Assembly: GCF_001423695.1 (NCBI RefSeq)
Contig: NZ_LMOZ01000002.1
Location: forward strand, 248,658 to 312,657
Direction: 5' to 3'
Origin: Leifsonia sp. Leaf336
Lineage (GTDB): Bacteria > Actinomycetota > Actinomycetes > Actinomycetales > Microbacteriaceae
Length of the DNA: 64,000 bases
Positions 42,366-50,335 of the stretch are shown piece after piece. Positions within the stretch are counted from its first letter, which is position 1, and every line of letters begins with the position of its first letter. The notes beneath the pieces are model-generated. The model was not told the DNA's origin, did no database searches, and was given only the letters and a program-made list of their open reading frames with translations. The position numbers were made by a program, and so were the translations under genes.

Positions 42366-42953
42366 GTGGAGATCATCCGGGGCGAGGACTGGTACGGGCG
42401 CGACCTCGACGGCCTCGAGTTCGACGGCGCCGAGTTCGTGGACGTCGACATGACCGAACTGCGGTCGACGGGCGCGACGTTCACCGCGTGCACGTTCCGC
42501 AGTGTGCGGTTCAACGTCGGCGAGCACACCGACAGCGCGTTCGTGAACTGCACGTTCATCGGCTGCAACTTCTTCGACGCGACCTTCCGGCGCTGCAAGT
42601 TCACCGGCAGCAGCTTCAGTGGATGCGATTTCGCGCTGCTGAAGGTGGAGGGCGGCAACTGGTCGTTCGTCGACCTCGGCCGCGCGGAGCTGCGCGGCGC
42701 CGACTTCACGGGCGTGAAGCTGCGGGAGGCCGACCTCAGCCGTGCACGGTGTCAGGAGGCCGTGTTCGCGGGCTGCGACCTCTCGGCGGCGGTGCTCGCC
42801 GGCGCCGACTTCTCGGCGGCGAACCTGGTCGGCAGCGACCTCACCGGCGTCGACCCGGAGGAGGTGGGCCTCCGCGGCGCCACCATCGATGTGCGTCAGG
42901 CCACGATGCTCGCCGAGGCGGCCGGGATGACCGTGGTGGCGACGCCGTCGTAG
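42366..42953 (+). CDS. Pentapeptide-repeat protein
   Basis: 195 aa from leaderless GTG 42366. Repeats of the A(D/N)LXX type run from about residue 18 to 165: DGLEFDGAEFVDVDM, then NCTFIGCNFFDATFRRCKFTG, and after a short break ADFTGVKLREADLSRARCQEAVFAG. This builds a right-handed beta-helix. Qnr/MfpA proteins of this length shield DNA gyrase from quinolones. The break and cysteine-rich faces here are seen in Qnr-like proteins, but gyrase binding is only an inference. Confidence 0.88.
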   Translation: MEIIRGEDWYGRDLDGLEFDGAEFVDVDMTELRSTGATFTACTFRSVRFNVGEHTDSAFVNCTFIGCNFFDATFRRCKFTGSSFSGCDFALLKVEGGNWSFVDLGRAELRGADFTGVKLREADLSRARCQEAVFAGCDLSAAVLAGADFSAANLVGSDLTGVDPEEVGLRGATIDVRQATMLAEAAGMTVVATPS

Positions 42954-42968
42954 CGGCCCTCGCGCGAC

Positions 42969-43002
42969 GACGCCCGCCCCCGGTGTCGCGGGAGCGGGCG
43001 TC
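42969..43002. terminator. Bidirectional terminator between convergent genes
   Basis: GACGCCCGC (42969-42977) pairs with GCGGGCGTC (42994-43002), with further C/G pairing within the loop. It sits between the pentapeptide and ABC genes. Confidence 0.7.
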
Positions 43003-43017
43003 GAAGACGGATCGCGG

Positions 43018-43689
43018 CTACGCGACCTCTTTCACCTGGCCGTGCTTGATGTGGAGGCGACGCTGCGCGCGCTTCGCCACGGCGGTGTCGTGGGTGACGA
43101 CGATCACGGTGAGGCCGCGGTCGCGCCAGAGGCCCTCGAGGAGGTCCATGATCTCGTCCCTGGTCTCCTCGTCGAGGTTGCCCGTCGGCTCGTCGGCGAG
43201 CAGCACGTCCGGGTTCTTCACCAGAGCGCGGGCGATCGCGACGCGCTGCTGCTGACCACCCGAGAGCTCTGTCGGGAGGTGGCTGCCGCGGTCCGCGAGG
43301 CCGACGGAGGCCAGGGCCTCCGCGGCCCGGCGCTTGCGCTCCTCGGCACTGACCTTGAGCGGCGCGAGCGCGGTCTCCACGTTCTCCTGGGCGGTCAGGG
43401 TCGGGATCAGGTTGAAACCCTGGAAGACGAATCCGATCTCGTTGGCGCGGATGTCGGTCAGCTTGCCGTCGCCGAGCTTCGACAGGCTCGCCGGCCCGAG
43501 CTCCACGGACCCCGAGGTGGGACGGTCGAGCGCGCCGAGCATCTGCAGCAGCGTGGACTTGCCTCCACCGGTCGGCCCCTGGATGGCGACGAGTTGGCCG
43601 TCCGGGATCTCCAGGGTGACGTCATTGAGGGCGATGACCTCGCGCTTGGACTGGGTGTACTTCTTGGTGACGTTCGTGAGGGTGTACAC
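43018..43689 (-). CDS. ABC transporter ATP-binding protein (MacB/LolD class)
   Basis: 223 aa. NBD with Walker A GPTGGGKST (about 36), Q-loop FQGFNLIPT, signature LSGGQQQR, Walker [14 protein letters not shown] and H-loop VTHD. Paired with the FtsX-type permease upstream on the same strand. The set is divergent from an OmpR/HisKA two-component system that probably regulates it. Confidence 0.93.
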   Translation of the reverse strand: MYTLTNVTKKYTQSKREVIALNDVTLEIPDGQLVAIQGPTGGGKSTLLQMLGALDRPTSGSVELGPASLSKLGDGKLTDIRANEIGFVFQGFNLIPTLTAQENVETALAPLKVSAEERKRRAAEALASVGLADRGSHLPTELSGGQQQRVAIARALVKNPDVLLADEPTGNLDEETRDEIMDLLEGLWRDRGLTVIVVTHDTAVAKRAQRRLHIKHGQVKEVA

Positions 43690-43718
43690 GATGGCTCCTT
43701 CTGGTCGTCTCGACCGGG

Positions 43719-45290
43719 TCAGGCGACCGAGCGCAGGGCGGCGGCGGGGCGGAGGCGGGAGGCGCGCCAGCCGCCGATGGCGCCGGCGAGCAGGCCGCCG
43801 AGGACTGCAAGGGCGACGGCGCCGACGATGATCCAGAGGGTCACCGGGGCGTGCAGTGCGATGTCGGCCGTCGTGCTGGTGGCCGCCCGGCGGACACCGG
43901 CGAACGCGCCGTTGCCTCCGGCGAAGCCGCCGCCTCCGGCGAAACCGCCTTCACCGCCTGCGGCGCCTGTGCCGCCGGTGCCGACCGCTCCGTTCGCGCC
44001 GGTCCGACCGGCGGCATTGGCGAAGCCGGAGCCGATGCTGCCGGTCAGAGTCGGGGAGATCACGTTGACCACGAAGACTCCGATCAGTCCCACCGCGACG
44101 CCGATGACGCCGCCGATGAGGCCCTGCACGACCGACTCGCCGGCGACCTGGCCGGTGATGCGGCGGTTGGACCAGCCGATCGCCTTCAGGGTGCCGAACT
44201 CGCGGGTGCGGCGGGTGACGCCCGAGATGGTGAACAGGATCGCGATGAGGAAGGCCGCAGCGAGCACGATCACCGACAGCCAGGTGCCGAGGTTCGAGAT
44301 GAGCTGGCCGGCGCTCCCGAGCGAGCCGGAGACGCTGGAGGCCAGGTCGGCCTGCGTGCTGACGGTCGTGCCGGGCAGCGCCTTGGTCAGGTCGGTCTTG
44401 ATCTGGTCGATGTCGCTGGAGGACGCGGCCGTGATGTAGACCGACGAGATCTTGGAGGCCTGGCCGGACAGGGTCTGCGCGACATCGAGCGGGATGTACG
44501 CGTTCGAGGCCGTCGTGGAGTCGGCGCCGGTCGCCGACACGATTCCGATGACCTTGAAGTCGGTGCCGCCGATCGTGACGGTGTCTCCGACGGCCTTGCT
44601 CGCGCTCTTCGCGTAAGCCGCATCGAGGACGACGACGTCTGCGCCCTTGTCGGAGGCGGTGAAGGTGCGCCCGCTCGACAGCGTCACGGACGACAGCGGT
44701 CCGACGGACTTGCCGGCCGGGTCGAGGCCCATCACCGAGAACGTGTCGACGGAGAACGAGCTGCCGCCCGCGCCGTCCGCGCCTCCGGTCGGCGGGGGAG
44801 TGCTCGCGGTCGCGCCGCCTCCCGCCTGGCGCTGCTCGCGCAGCTGCTGGAAGTTGGGGAGGGTGCCGCTGAAGCTGGTGTTGGTCAGGGAGAGGACCGC
44901 CGCGGCCGACTGGACGTTGTCGACCTTCTTGGCGGTGGTCAGCGTGGACGCGTCCATCACCGTGGCTCCGCGGGTGGGCTGCAGGCGCGACGTGTTGATC
45001 GACCGGCCGGAGCCGGTGTCGGTTCCCGCGCCGGCGCCGAAGTCGAAGCGCGGGCCTCCGCCCTGCGCCTGCTGGGTCGTCGCGTTCTGCGCGGTCGCGG
45101 GCTGGGAGACCGTGACGTCGGTCCCGACCCCGTAGACGGACTGCAGCACGCTGGCCTGCGCGTCCTTGACGCCGGCGGAGATTGCGTTGACGATGATGAC
45201 GAGCGCGATCGCGAGGGCCATGCCGATCGCGATGATGACCGTCTGCTTGCGGCGATTGAGGAGCTCGCGCCGCAGATATGTCCCGAACAT
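43719..45290 (-). CDS. MacB-like permease with periplasmic core domain
   Basis: 523 aa. One N-terminal helix (about 17-40: TVIIAIGMALAIALVIIVNAISAG) follows a short RRELLNRRKQ head. Then an extracytoplasmic MacB_PCD domain (to about 330) with a Gly/Gln-rich insert near 75-90, and three C-terminal FtsX helices with the loop RTREFGTLKAIGWSNRRI. A Gly/Ala-rich extracellular loop lies near 435-465. Together with the ATPase it should form an efflux or envelope transporter; the substrate is unknown. Confidence 0.9.
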   Translation of the reverse strand: MFGTYLRRELLNRRKQTVIIAIGMALAIALVIIVNAISAGVKDAQASVLQSVYGVGTDVTVSQPATAQNATTQQAQGGGPRFDFGAGAGTDTGSGRSINTSRLQPTRGATVMDASTLTTAKKVDNVQSAAAVLSLTNTSFSGTLPNFQQLREQRQAGGGATASTPPPTGGADGAGGSSFSVDTFSVMGLDPAGKSVGPLSSVTLSSGRTFTASDKGADVVVLDAAYAKSASKAVGDTVTIGGTDFKVIGIVSATGADSTTASNAYIPLDVAQTLSGQASKISSVYITAASSSDIDQIKTDLTKALPGTTVSTQADLASSVSGSLGSAGQLISNLGTWLSVIVLAAAFLIAILFTISGVTRRTREFGTLKAIGWSNRRITGQVAGESVVQGLIGGVIGVAVGLIGVFVVNVISPTLTGSIGSGFANAAGRTGANGAVGTGGTGAAGGEGGFAGGGGFAGGNGAFAGVRRAATSTTADIALHAPVTLWIIVGAVALAVLGGLLAGAIGGWRASRLRPAAALRSVA

Positions 45291-45452
45291 TGGCTTCCAT
45301 ATCTCTGGGGTCGGAAAGAAGAGTCATCGGGACGCTAGGTTCGGCGGTTTTCGGCTCACTGTGGCGAAGCTATGTTTTCGCCGTATGCGTGGCCGAAACC
45401 TCTCAGAAGGTCCATAGGTTTCACAAAGTCACTGTCAAGTGGACTCCTCATA

Positions 45453-46223
45453 ATGGGAAAGGTGACCATCAACGCCCGCGCCGCCTCCGGCCCCTCCAGC
45501 CAGCCCCGTACCCTTCTGCGCCGTGCCGACGGCAGTTCGATCCGCGTCCTCGTCGTCGACGACGAGGCGACGCTGACCGACCTGCTCGCCATGGCGCTCC
45601 ACTACGAGGACTGGGAGGTCAAGACCGCCTCCAATGGGCAGCAGGCACTGCAGCTGTCACGCGAGTTCAAGCCGGACGTCGTGGTGCTCGACATCATGCT
45701 GCCCGACATCGACGGGCTCCAGGTGCTGTCGCGGATGCGCGCCGACGGCAACGAGGCGCCTGTGCTGTTCCTGACGGCGAAGGACTCCCTCGACGACCGC
45801 ATCGCCGGTCTCACGGCGGGAGGGGACGACTATGTCACGAAGCCGTTCAGTCTGGAGGAGCTGGTCGCCCGGCTCCGCGGCCTGCTGCGCCGGTCACGCG
45901 CGGCAGTCGCCGACCAGGACGACCCGGTGCTCATCGTCGGCGATCTCGTCCTCGACGAGGACAGCTACGAGGTGCACCGCGACGGCGAACCGATCCAGCT
46001 GACGGCCACCGAGTTCGAGCTGCTCCGCTTCCTGATGCGCAACCCGCGCCGCGTGCTCAGCAAGGCGCAGATCCTCGACCGGGTGTGGTCGTACGACTTC
46101 GGCGGATCCTCCAGCGTCGTCGAGCTCTACATCTCCTACCTCCGCAAGAAGATCGACGCCGGTCGGCCGCCGATGATCCACACCGTCCGCGGCGCCGGCT
46201 ACATGGTGAAGGCCGCGCAATGA
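45453..46223 (+). CDS. OmpR/PhoB-type response regulator
   Basis: 256 aa from ATG 45453; GTG 45462 is a serious alternative because CATAAT (45449-45454) looks like a -10 box and would overlap the ATG. Receiver domain: RVLVVDDEATLTDLLAMAL, phosphoacceptor in VVVLDIMLPDIDGL (about 79), Lys in YVTKPFSLEELVARLRGLLRR (about 128). C-terminal winged helix: LTATEFELLRFLMRNPRRVLSK, RVWSYDFGGSSSVVELYISYLRKKID and TVRGAGYMVK. Overlaps the kinase gene by 4 bp. Probably controls the MacB-like exporter. Confidence 0.94.
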   Translation: MGKVTINARAASGPSSQPRTLLRRADGSSIRVLVVDDEATLTDLLAMALHYEDWEVKTASNGQQALQLSREFKPDVVVLDIMLPDIDGLQVLSRMRADGNEAPVLFLTAKDSLDDRIAGLTAGGDDYVTKPFSLEELVARLRGLLRRSRAAVADQDDPVLIVGDLVLDEDSYEVHRDGEPIQLTATEFELLRFLMRNPRRVLSKAQILDRVWSYDFGGSSSVVELYISYLRKKIDAGRPPMIHTVRGAGYMVKAAQ

Positions 46224-47890
46224 CCGCTGCCCGCACTGCGGGCGCCCCGACCCCCGGCCGTGAGCGCGTCCGGCGCCTCGGTCTCCGTCCGTTCCGCTCG
46301 TGGACGCTGCGCAGCCGTGTGGTGCTCGTCGTGGTCGCGATGCTCGCGGTGCTCGGCGCGGTGATCGGGACGGTCAGCGTCCTCGCCCTGCAGAACTACC
46401 TGATGGAGCGACTGGACCAGCAGCTGACCAGCGCTCTCGAGCGCGGTCAGCACACGGCCGACCGCATCAACGCGGGAGGCCCGACGATCCCGGAGGCCCA
46501 AGGCGTCGTGACGACGCCAGGGCAGCCGACGGGGACTCTCGGCGCCGTCCGCAGCGCGAATGGAGGACTGCTCTTCCCCCCGGTCGTCCTCTCCGACCGA
46601 CCGTCGCAGTCGACCGATCAGCCGCTCGGACCGAAGCAGGTGACCATCAACGGACTCGCCCTGCTCACCGTTCCGGCCGACTCCCAGCCGCGCACGGTCG
46701 ACCTGGGCGCCTCCCTGGGCTCGTACCGCATCGCCGCGGCCCAGCTCGACAACGGCGACAGCGTCATCATCGGCCTTCCTCTCAGCGAGGTGAACGCGAC
46801 GATCCAGCAGCTCACGCTGGTCATCGTCCTGGTGACCCTCGCGGGGCTCGTCTTCGCCTTCCTCATCGCCAGCTTCGTCGTCCGCCTGGCGATGAAACCC
46901 CTGGCGCGCGTCGCGTCGACCGCCGAACAGGTGGCGCACATGCCGCTCGACCGCGGCGATGTCGCGCTGTCGGTGCGTGTGCCGGAGGCGGACACCGACC
47001 AGCACACGGAGGTCGGCAAGGTGGGCTCGGCGCTCAACCGGATGCTCGGACACGTCGCGTCCGCGCTGACGGCCCGGCAGGCGAGCGAGCAGAAGGTCCG
47101 CCAGTTCGTCGCCGACGCCAGCCACGAGCTCCGCACGCCGCTCGCCTCCATCCGCGGCTACGCCGAGTTGACCCGGCGCTCGCCGCACGAGCTGCCGCAG
47201 GACATCACCCGCTCGATCGGCCGCATCGAGTCGGAGGCCACCCGAATGACGTCCCTGGTGGAGGACCTGCTGCTGCTCGCCCGGCTCGACGAGGGACGGG
47301 AGCTCGACCACGACCCCGTGGACCTCTCGCTGCTGCTGATCGACGCCCTCAGCGACGCGCACGCCGCCGGTCCCGACCACACGTGGAGCCTCCACCTGCC
47401 GGAGGAGCCGGTGGAGGTGTCGGGCGACGCCCCTCGACTGCATCAGGTGGTCATGAACCTGCTCGCCAACGCGCGGGTCCACACGCCGGAGGGCACCAAG
47501 GTCGTCGCGTCCCTGGCCGTGGACACCGCCGCTCAGGAGGCCGTCGTCACGGTCGCCGACGACGGTCCCGGCATCCCGGAGGACCTCCAGTCGACGCTGT
47601 TCGAGCGCTTCGCTCGCGGCGACAGCAGCCGCAACCGCGCCACCGGGTCCACGGGCCTGGGCCTCGCGATCGTGCAGGCGGTCGTGGAGGCGCACGGCGG
47701 CGCGGTCGCCGTGGTCAGCGAGCCGGGGTCGACCGTGTTCACCGTGCGGCTGCCGCTGGCGCCACTGGACCCTCCGGCTGGAGCAGCGCCCGCGGCCACG
47801 GCCCCGGCCGACTCCGGTATCGCCGACACCGCCGGAACCTCCGAGATGGACTCCGACCCCGCCGAGACCGACGGAGCAGTGCGGGAGTGA
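46220..47890 (+). CDS. Sensor histidine kinase (HisKA)
   Basis: 556 aa from ATG 46220. Two membrane helices (about 36-58 and 195-220) enclose an extracellular sensor domain of about 140 residues. A HAMP region follows, then HisKA with FVADASHELRTPLASIRGYAEL (His about 304), and the HATPase with NLLANARVHTP (N box), VADDGPGIPEDL (G1) and GSTGLGLAIVQAVVEAHGG (G2). A Pro/Ala-rich C-terminal tail of about 45 residues is extra. Partner of the regulator upstream; overlapped by the next gene. Confidence 0.94.
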   Translation: MTAARTAGAPTPGRERVRRLGLRPFRSWTLRSRVVLVVVAMLAVLGAVIGTVSVLALQNYLMERLDQQLTSALERGQHTADRINAGGPTIPEAQGVVTTPGQPTGTLGAVRSANGGLLFPPVVLSDRPSQSTDQPLGPKQVTINGLALLTVPADSQPRTVDLGASLGSYRIAAAQLDNGDSVIIGLPLSEVNATIQQLTLVIVLVTLAGLVFAFLIASFVVRLAMKPLARVASTAEQVAHMPLDRGDVALSVRVPEADTDQHTEVGKVGSALNRMLGHVASALTARQASEQKVRQFVADASHELRTPLASIRGYAELTRRSPHELPQDITRSIGRIESEATRMTSLVEDLLLLARLDEGRELDHDPVDLSLLLIDALSDAHAAGPDHTWSLHLPEEPVEVSGDAPRLHQVVMNLLANARVHTPEGTKVVASLAVDTAAQEAVVTVADDGPGIPEDLQSTLFERFARGDSSRNRATGSTGLGLAIVQAVVEAHGGAVAVVSEPGSTVFTVRLPLAPLDPPAGAAPAATAPADSGIADTAGTSEMDSDPAETDGAVRE

Positions 47891-48720
47891 CCGTCGCGGT
47901 GCTGCCGACAGTCGCGTACGGGGACCCGTCCGCCCCTCCGCTGATCCTGTTGCGCGGGCTGCCGTCGGAGCCCGGGCGCGCCCGCGGCCTCGACGCGCTC
48001 ACCGAGCGCTGGATCGTCGGCGGCCCCGCCCGCTCGCATCGCGTGCACGCGGTCGGCAGGCCTGCGCAGCTCGCGCCGGGGGCGACGATGGCCGAGATCG
48101 CCGCCCTCTACGCGGGCGCCCTGCGGCGCCGGTTCGGCGCTCCGGCCGCGGTGATGGGGGTGTCGACCGGAGCGAGCATCGCCCTGCAGCTCGCGACCGA
48201 CCATCCCGACCTGGTCAGCTCGCTGGTGGTGGCGGCGGGTGCCGCCGCGCTCGGGGCCGCGGGTCGTGCCGTCCAGCGCCGCTACGCCGACCTCCTCGCC
48301 ACCGACGAGCGGGTGGCCACGAGCGAGCTGGCCGTCGCGACGATGGACTCCCCGCTCCTGGCGCCGGCGGTCCGCCTCGTCACGCGGCTCCTGCCCGGGC
48401 CCGCCGACCCAGCGGGCCTGCGTGTGCTGGTGGAGGCTGAGGACTGCTACGACGTGCGCGACCGGCTCTGCCGCGTGGCCGCGCCCGCGCTGGTCGTCTC
48501 GGGCGGGCGCGATGTCTTCTACCCCCTCGACCTCGCGACCGAGACGGCGCACCGCCTCCCGAGGGGAACCCACATCGTCTACCCGAACCGTTCGCACGCG
48601 GGCGTGCCGCTGCATCCCCGGTTCGGCCGCGACATCGGGGAGTTCTTGCGCGCCCAGCTTCCGGCCGGCCGGATCCGGTCCGGCGATTTGCGTGCCCAGG
48701 GGTCGATCCCGTACTCTTGA
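47887..48720 (+). CDS. Alpha/beta-hydrolase-fold protein
   Basis: 277 aa from GTG 47887, overlapping the kinase stop. The nucleophile elbow is GVSTGASIALQLA (about 92-104, G-x-S-x-G). The acid is probably in VVSGGRDVFYPLDL (about 205), and the His in RSHAGVPLHPRFG (about 240). The oxyanion-side loop LILLRGLPSEPG replaces the usual HG. Likely an esterase or lipase-like enzyme of unknown substrate, co-transcribed with the two-component system. Its last 35 bp contain the rplJ promoter. Confidence 0.82.
   Translation: MTVAVLPTVAYGDPSAPPLILLRGLPSEPGRARGLDALTERWIVGGPARSHRVHAVGRPAQLAPGATMAEIAALYAGALRRRFGAPAAVMGVSTGASIALQLATDHPDLVSSLVVAAGAAALGAAGRAVQRRYADLLATDERVATSELAVATMDSPLLAPAVRLVTRLLPGPADPAGLRVLVEAEDCYDVRDRLCRVAAPALVVSGGRDVFYPLDLATETAHRLPRGTHIVYPNRSHAGVPLHPRFGRDIGEFLRAQLPAGRIRSGDLRAQGSIPYS
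48688..48717 (+). promoter_or_regulatory. Promoter of the rplJ-rplL operon, inside the hydrolase gene
   Basis: TTGCGT (48688-48693), 18-nt spacer, TACTCT (48712-48717), ending just before the hydrolase stop. The resulting leader is about 195 nt long. Confidence 0.6.
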
Positions 48721-48730
48721 CGGAGCCAAA

Positions 48731-48896
48731 GACCGCTGGTCGACGTGCATGCACGTCTGAAGTTCCACTCAGGTGGAGGCCCGCGCAGGTGTGTGAAGCA
48801 CTTCCCGCAGTTCTCTGCGATGACGAGCTCCGTGCCCTGCGCCGGAGCTTTTTTCTTTGCCCGCGGTCGAGGCGCACACCGCTCCCGCGGTGTGCG
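48731..48896 (+). ncRNA. Ribosomal protein L10 leader (autoregulatory 5' UTR)
   Basis: The untranslated leader before rplJ has the GTGTGAAGCAC...TCTCTGCGATG elements expected of the kink-turn region that binds L10(L12)4. It then has an intrinsic terminator-type hairpin (48825-48854), and a perfect 10-bp hairpin CGCACACCGC/GCGGTGTGCG (48873-48896) close to the ribosome-binding site. L10 bound to its leader represses the operon. The leader family is known (Rfam L10_leader), but an actual match was not computed. Confidence 0.7.
48825..48854 (+). terminator. Attenuator hairpin in the L10 leader
   Basis: AGCTCCG (48826-48832) pairs with CGGAGCT (48843-48849) and runs straight into TTTTTT. It is the best T-tract terminator of the window, yet lies upstream of rplJ, which fits transcription attenuation. 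Confidence 0.75.
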
Positions 48897-48918
48897 AGAA
48901 GACAACCGAGGAGTAGCC

Positions 48919-49434
48919 ATGGCGAACAAGGAAGCCACGGTCGCCGAGCTCGAAGGACTGTTCGAGAGCTCGACCGCCGTTCTGCTGACCGAGTACCGCG
49001 GTCTCACTGTTGCTCAGCTCAAGACGCTGCGCAAGTCCATCAGTGAGCACGCGACGTACGCCGTGGTGAAGAACACGCTGACCAAGATCGCGGCCAACAA
49101 CCAGGGAATCTCGTCGTTCGACGACGAGCTGGTCGGTCCGTCCGCGATCGCGTTCGTGCACGGCGACCCCGTCGCCGTCGCGAAGGCACTGCGCGACTTC
49201 ACCAAGGCAAACCCTCTGCTGGTGGTCAAGGGCGGTTACTTCGACGGTAACCCGCTGACCGCAGAAGAGGTAGGCAAGCTCGCCGACCTCGAGTCCCGTG
49301 AGGTTCTGCTGGCCAAGCTGGCCGGCGCCTTCAAGGCCTCGCTGTTCGGAGCCGCATATCTGTTCAACGCACCGCTGTCGAAGGCCGTTCGCACGGTCGA
49401 CGCGCTGCGTGAGAAGCAGGAGTCCGCTGCCTGA
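48919..49434 (+). CDS. rplJ: 50S ribosomal protein L10
   Basis: 171 aa from ATG 48919 with GAGGAG upstream. L10 landmarks: [20 protein letters not shown] (about 20-40), [13 protein letters not shown], and the C-terminal helix [15 protein letters not shown] that binds L7/L12 dimers. Base of the stalk on the large subunit. Confidence 0.98.
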   Translation: MANKEATVAELEGLFESSTAVLLTEYRGLTVAQLKTLRKSISEHATYAVVKNTLTKIAANNQGISSFDDELVGPSAIAFVHGDPVAVAKALRDFTKANPLLVVKGGYFDGNPLTAEEVGKLADLESREVLLAKLAGAFKASLFGAAYLFNAPLSKAVRTVDALREKQESAA

Positions 49435-49486
49435 TCCGTACGGATCACGCAAGCGGTGAGTAACCACACACACTAAGGAGAAAATC

Positions 49487-49876
49487 ATGGCAAAGCTGTC
49501 GACTGAGGAGCTGCTCGACGCGTTCAAGGAGCTCACGCTCATTGAGCTCAGCGAGTTCGTGAAGAAGTTCGAGGAGACCTTCGAGGTCACCGCCGCCGCC
49601 CCCGTCGCCGTGGCCGCCCCGGCCGCCGGTGGTGCGGGTGCCGCTGCCGAAGAGGTCGAGGAGAAGGACTCGTTCGACGTCGTCCTCGAGGCCGCCGGTG
49701 ACAAGAAGATCCAGGTCATCAAGGAGGTGCGCGCCCTCACCAGCCTCGGCCTCGGTGAGGCGAAGGCCCTCGTTGACGGCGCGCCGAGCACCGTGCTCGA
49801 GGGCGCCAACAAGGAGACCGCCGAGAAGGCGAAGGCTCAGCTCGAAGAGGCTGGCGCCACCGTCAACCTCAAGTAG
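49487..49876 (+). CDS. rplL: 50S ribosomal protein L7/L12
   Basis: 129 aa with AAGGAGA before ATG 49487. N-terminal dimerisation region [25 protein letters not shown], an Ala-rich hinge, and the C-terminal domain with [21 protein letters not shown] and [22 protein letters not shown]. Recruits translational GTPases. Confidence 0.98.
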   Translation: MAKLSTEELLDAFKELTLIELSEFVKKFEETFEVTAAAPVAVAAPAAGGAGAAAEEVEEKDSFDVVLEAAGDKKIQVIKEVRALTSLGLGEAKALVDGAPSTVLEGANKETAEKAKAQLEEAGATVNLK

Positions 49877-49880
49877 TCGA

Positions 49881-49902
49881 CGCCCCGTCGGGGCTTCTTC
49901 TA
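49881..49902 (+). terminator. Weak terminator after rplL
   Basis: GCCCC-GTC-GGGGC followed by TTCTTCT. Confidence 0.55.
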
Positions 49903-49963
49903 CCGCAGGCTGACACAGCCACGCGACGCGGACTCCTTCTGTAACAAGAGTGTTCCGCGTTGT

Positions 49964-49999
49964 GGAGGGCGTCGCCCCCGTAACGGGGCGGCGCCCTCC
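49964..49999 (+). terminator. Strong hairpin terminator after rplL
   Basis: A 15-bp stem (49964-49978 with 49985-49999), one T-G wobble, 6-nt loop. Backs up the weaker hairpin at 49881. The remaining sequence up to 50115 shows nothing else. Confidence 0.7.
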
Positions 50000-50115
50000 G
50001 TGGTTTAAGCCACGCCGGCCGGCGCAGCGCGGACGCTCGTCCCACCAGAGCGTCCGATCGCGCCCGCCTGCGTGCATCGGTGTGCAAGGACGCACAACCG
50101 GAAGAAGAAACCACG

Positions 50116-50253
50116 ATGAATACCTGGCGTACTTTCGCCTCCACCCTGCGCGGACTCGGGGCCGCGCTCCTGCACGGTGACCACCGCGATGACGGCGCTC
50201 ACCCGCCGGATCTATACCGCAGGACCCTCCTGTACGACCGGTACCTGCGGTAA
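50116..50253 (+). CDS. 45-aa hypothetical basic peptide
   Basis: ATG 50116 follows a purine-rich GGAAGAAGAAA. The product starts MNTWRTFASTLRGLGAALL (an amphipathic helix), continues with His/Asp-rich GDHRDDGAHPPD and ends in the Arg/Tyr-rich LYRRTLLYDRYLR. The stop is 8 nt before a 25-bp hairpin that closes the unit. No family recognised; the composition bias is unlike random GC-rich noise, but coding status is uncertain. Confidence 0.45.
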   Translation: MNTWRTFASTLRGLGAALLHGDHRDDGAHPPDLYRRTLLYDRYLR

Positions 50254-50261
50254 TCCCAGTT

Positions 50262-50316
50262 GAGGGGCACGCTGTTGTCGCTTTCCACCCCGGGAAGCGA
50301 CAACGGCGTGCCCCTC
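50262..50316. repeat. 25-bp near-perfect inverted repeat (hairpin)
   Basis: The arms 50262-50286 and 50292-50316 pair in 25 positions (two T-G wobbles) with a 5-nt loop. No T-tract follows. It begins 8 nt after the 45-aa ORF and ends 19 nt before the methyltransferase start, directly ahead of its -10 box TAGGTT. It could terminate the small gene or act as a regulator site. Confidence 0.75.
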
Positions 50317-50335
50317 GTGCTTGTAGGTTGGGGCG

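Noticed and set aside
43719-45290. Permease gene start upstream at a minus-strand codon beyond 45290
   Set aside because: The region to 45452 is the divergent promoter, and the hydrophilic head MFGTYLRRELLNRRK at 45290 is typical of the family.
45278-46219. Upstream extension of the histidine kinase frame
   Set aside because: It is the shadow of the response regulator in another frame. ATG 46220 overlaps the regulator stop and begins a normal kinase.
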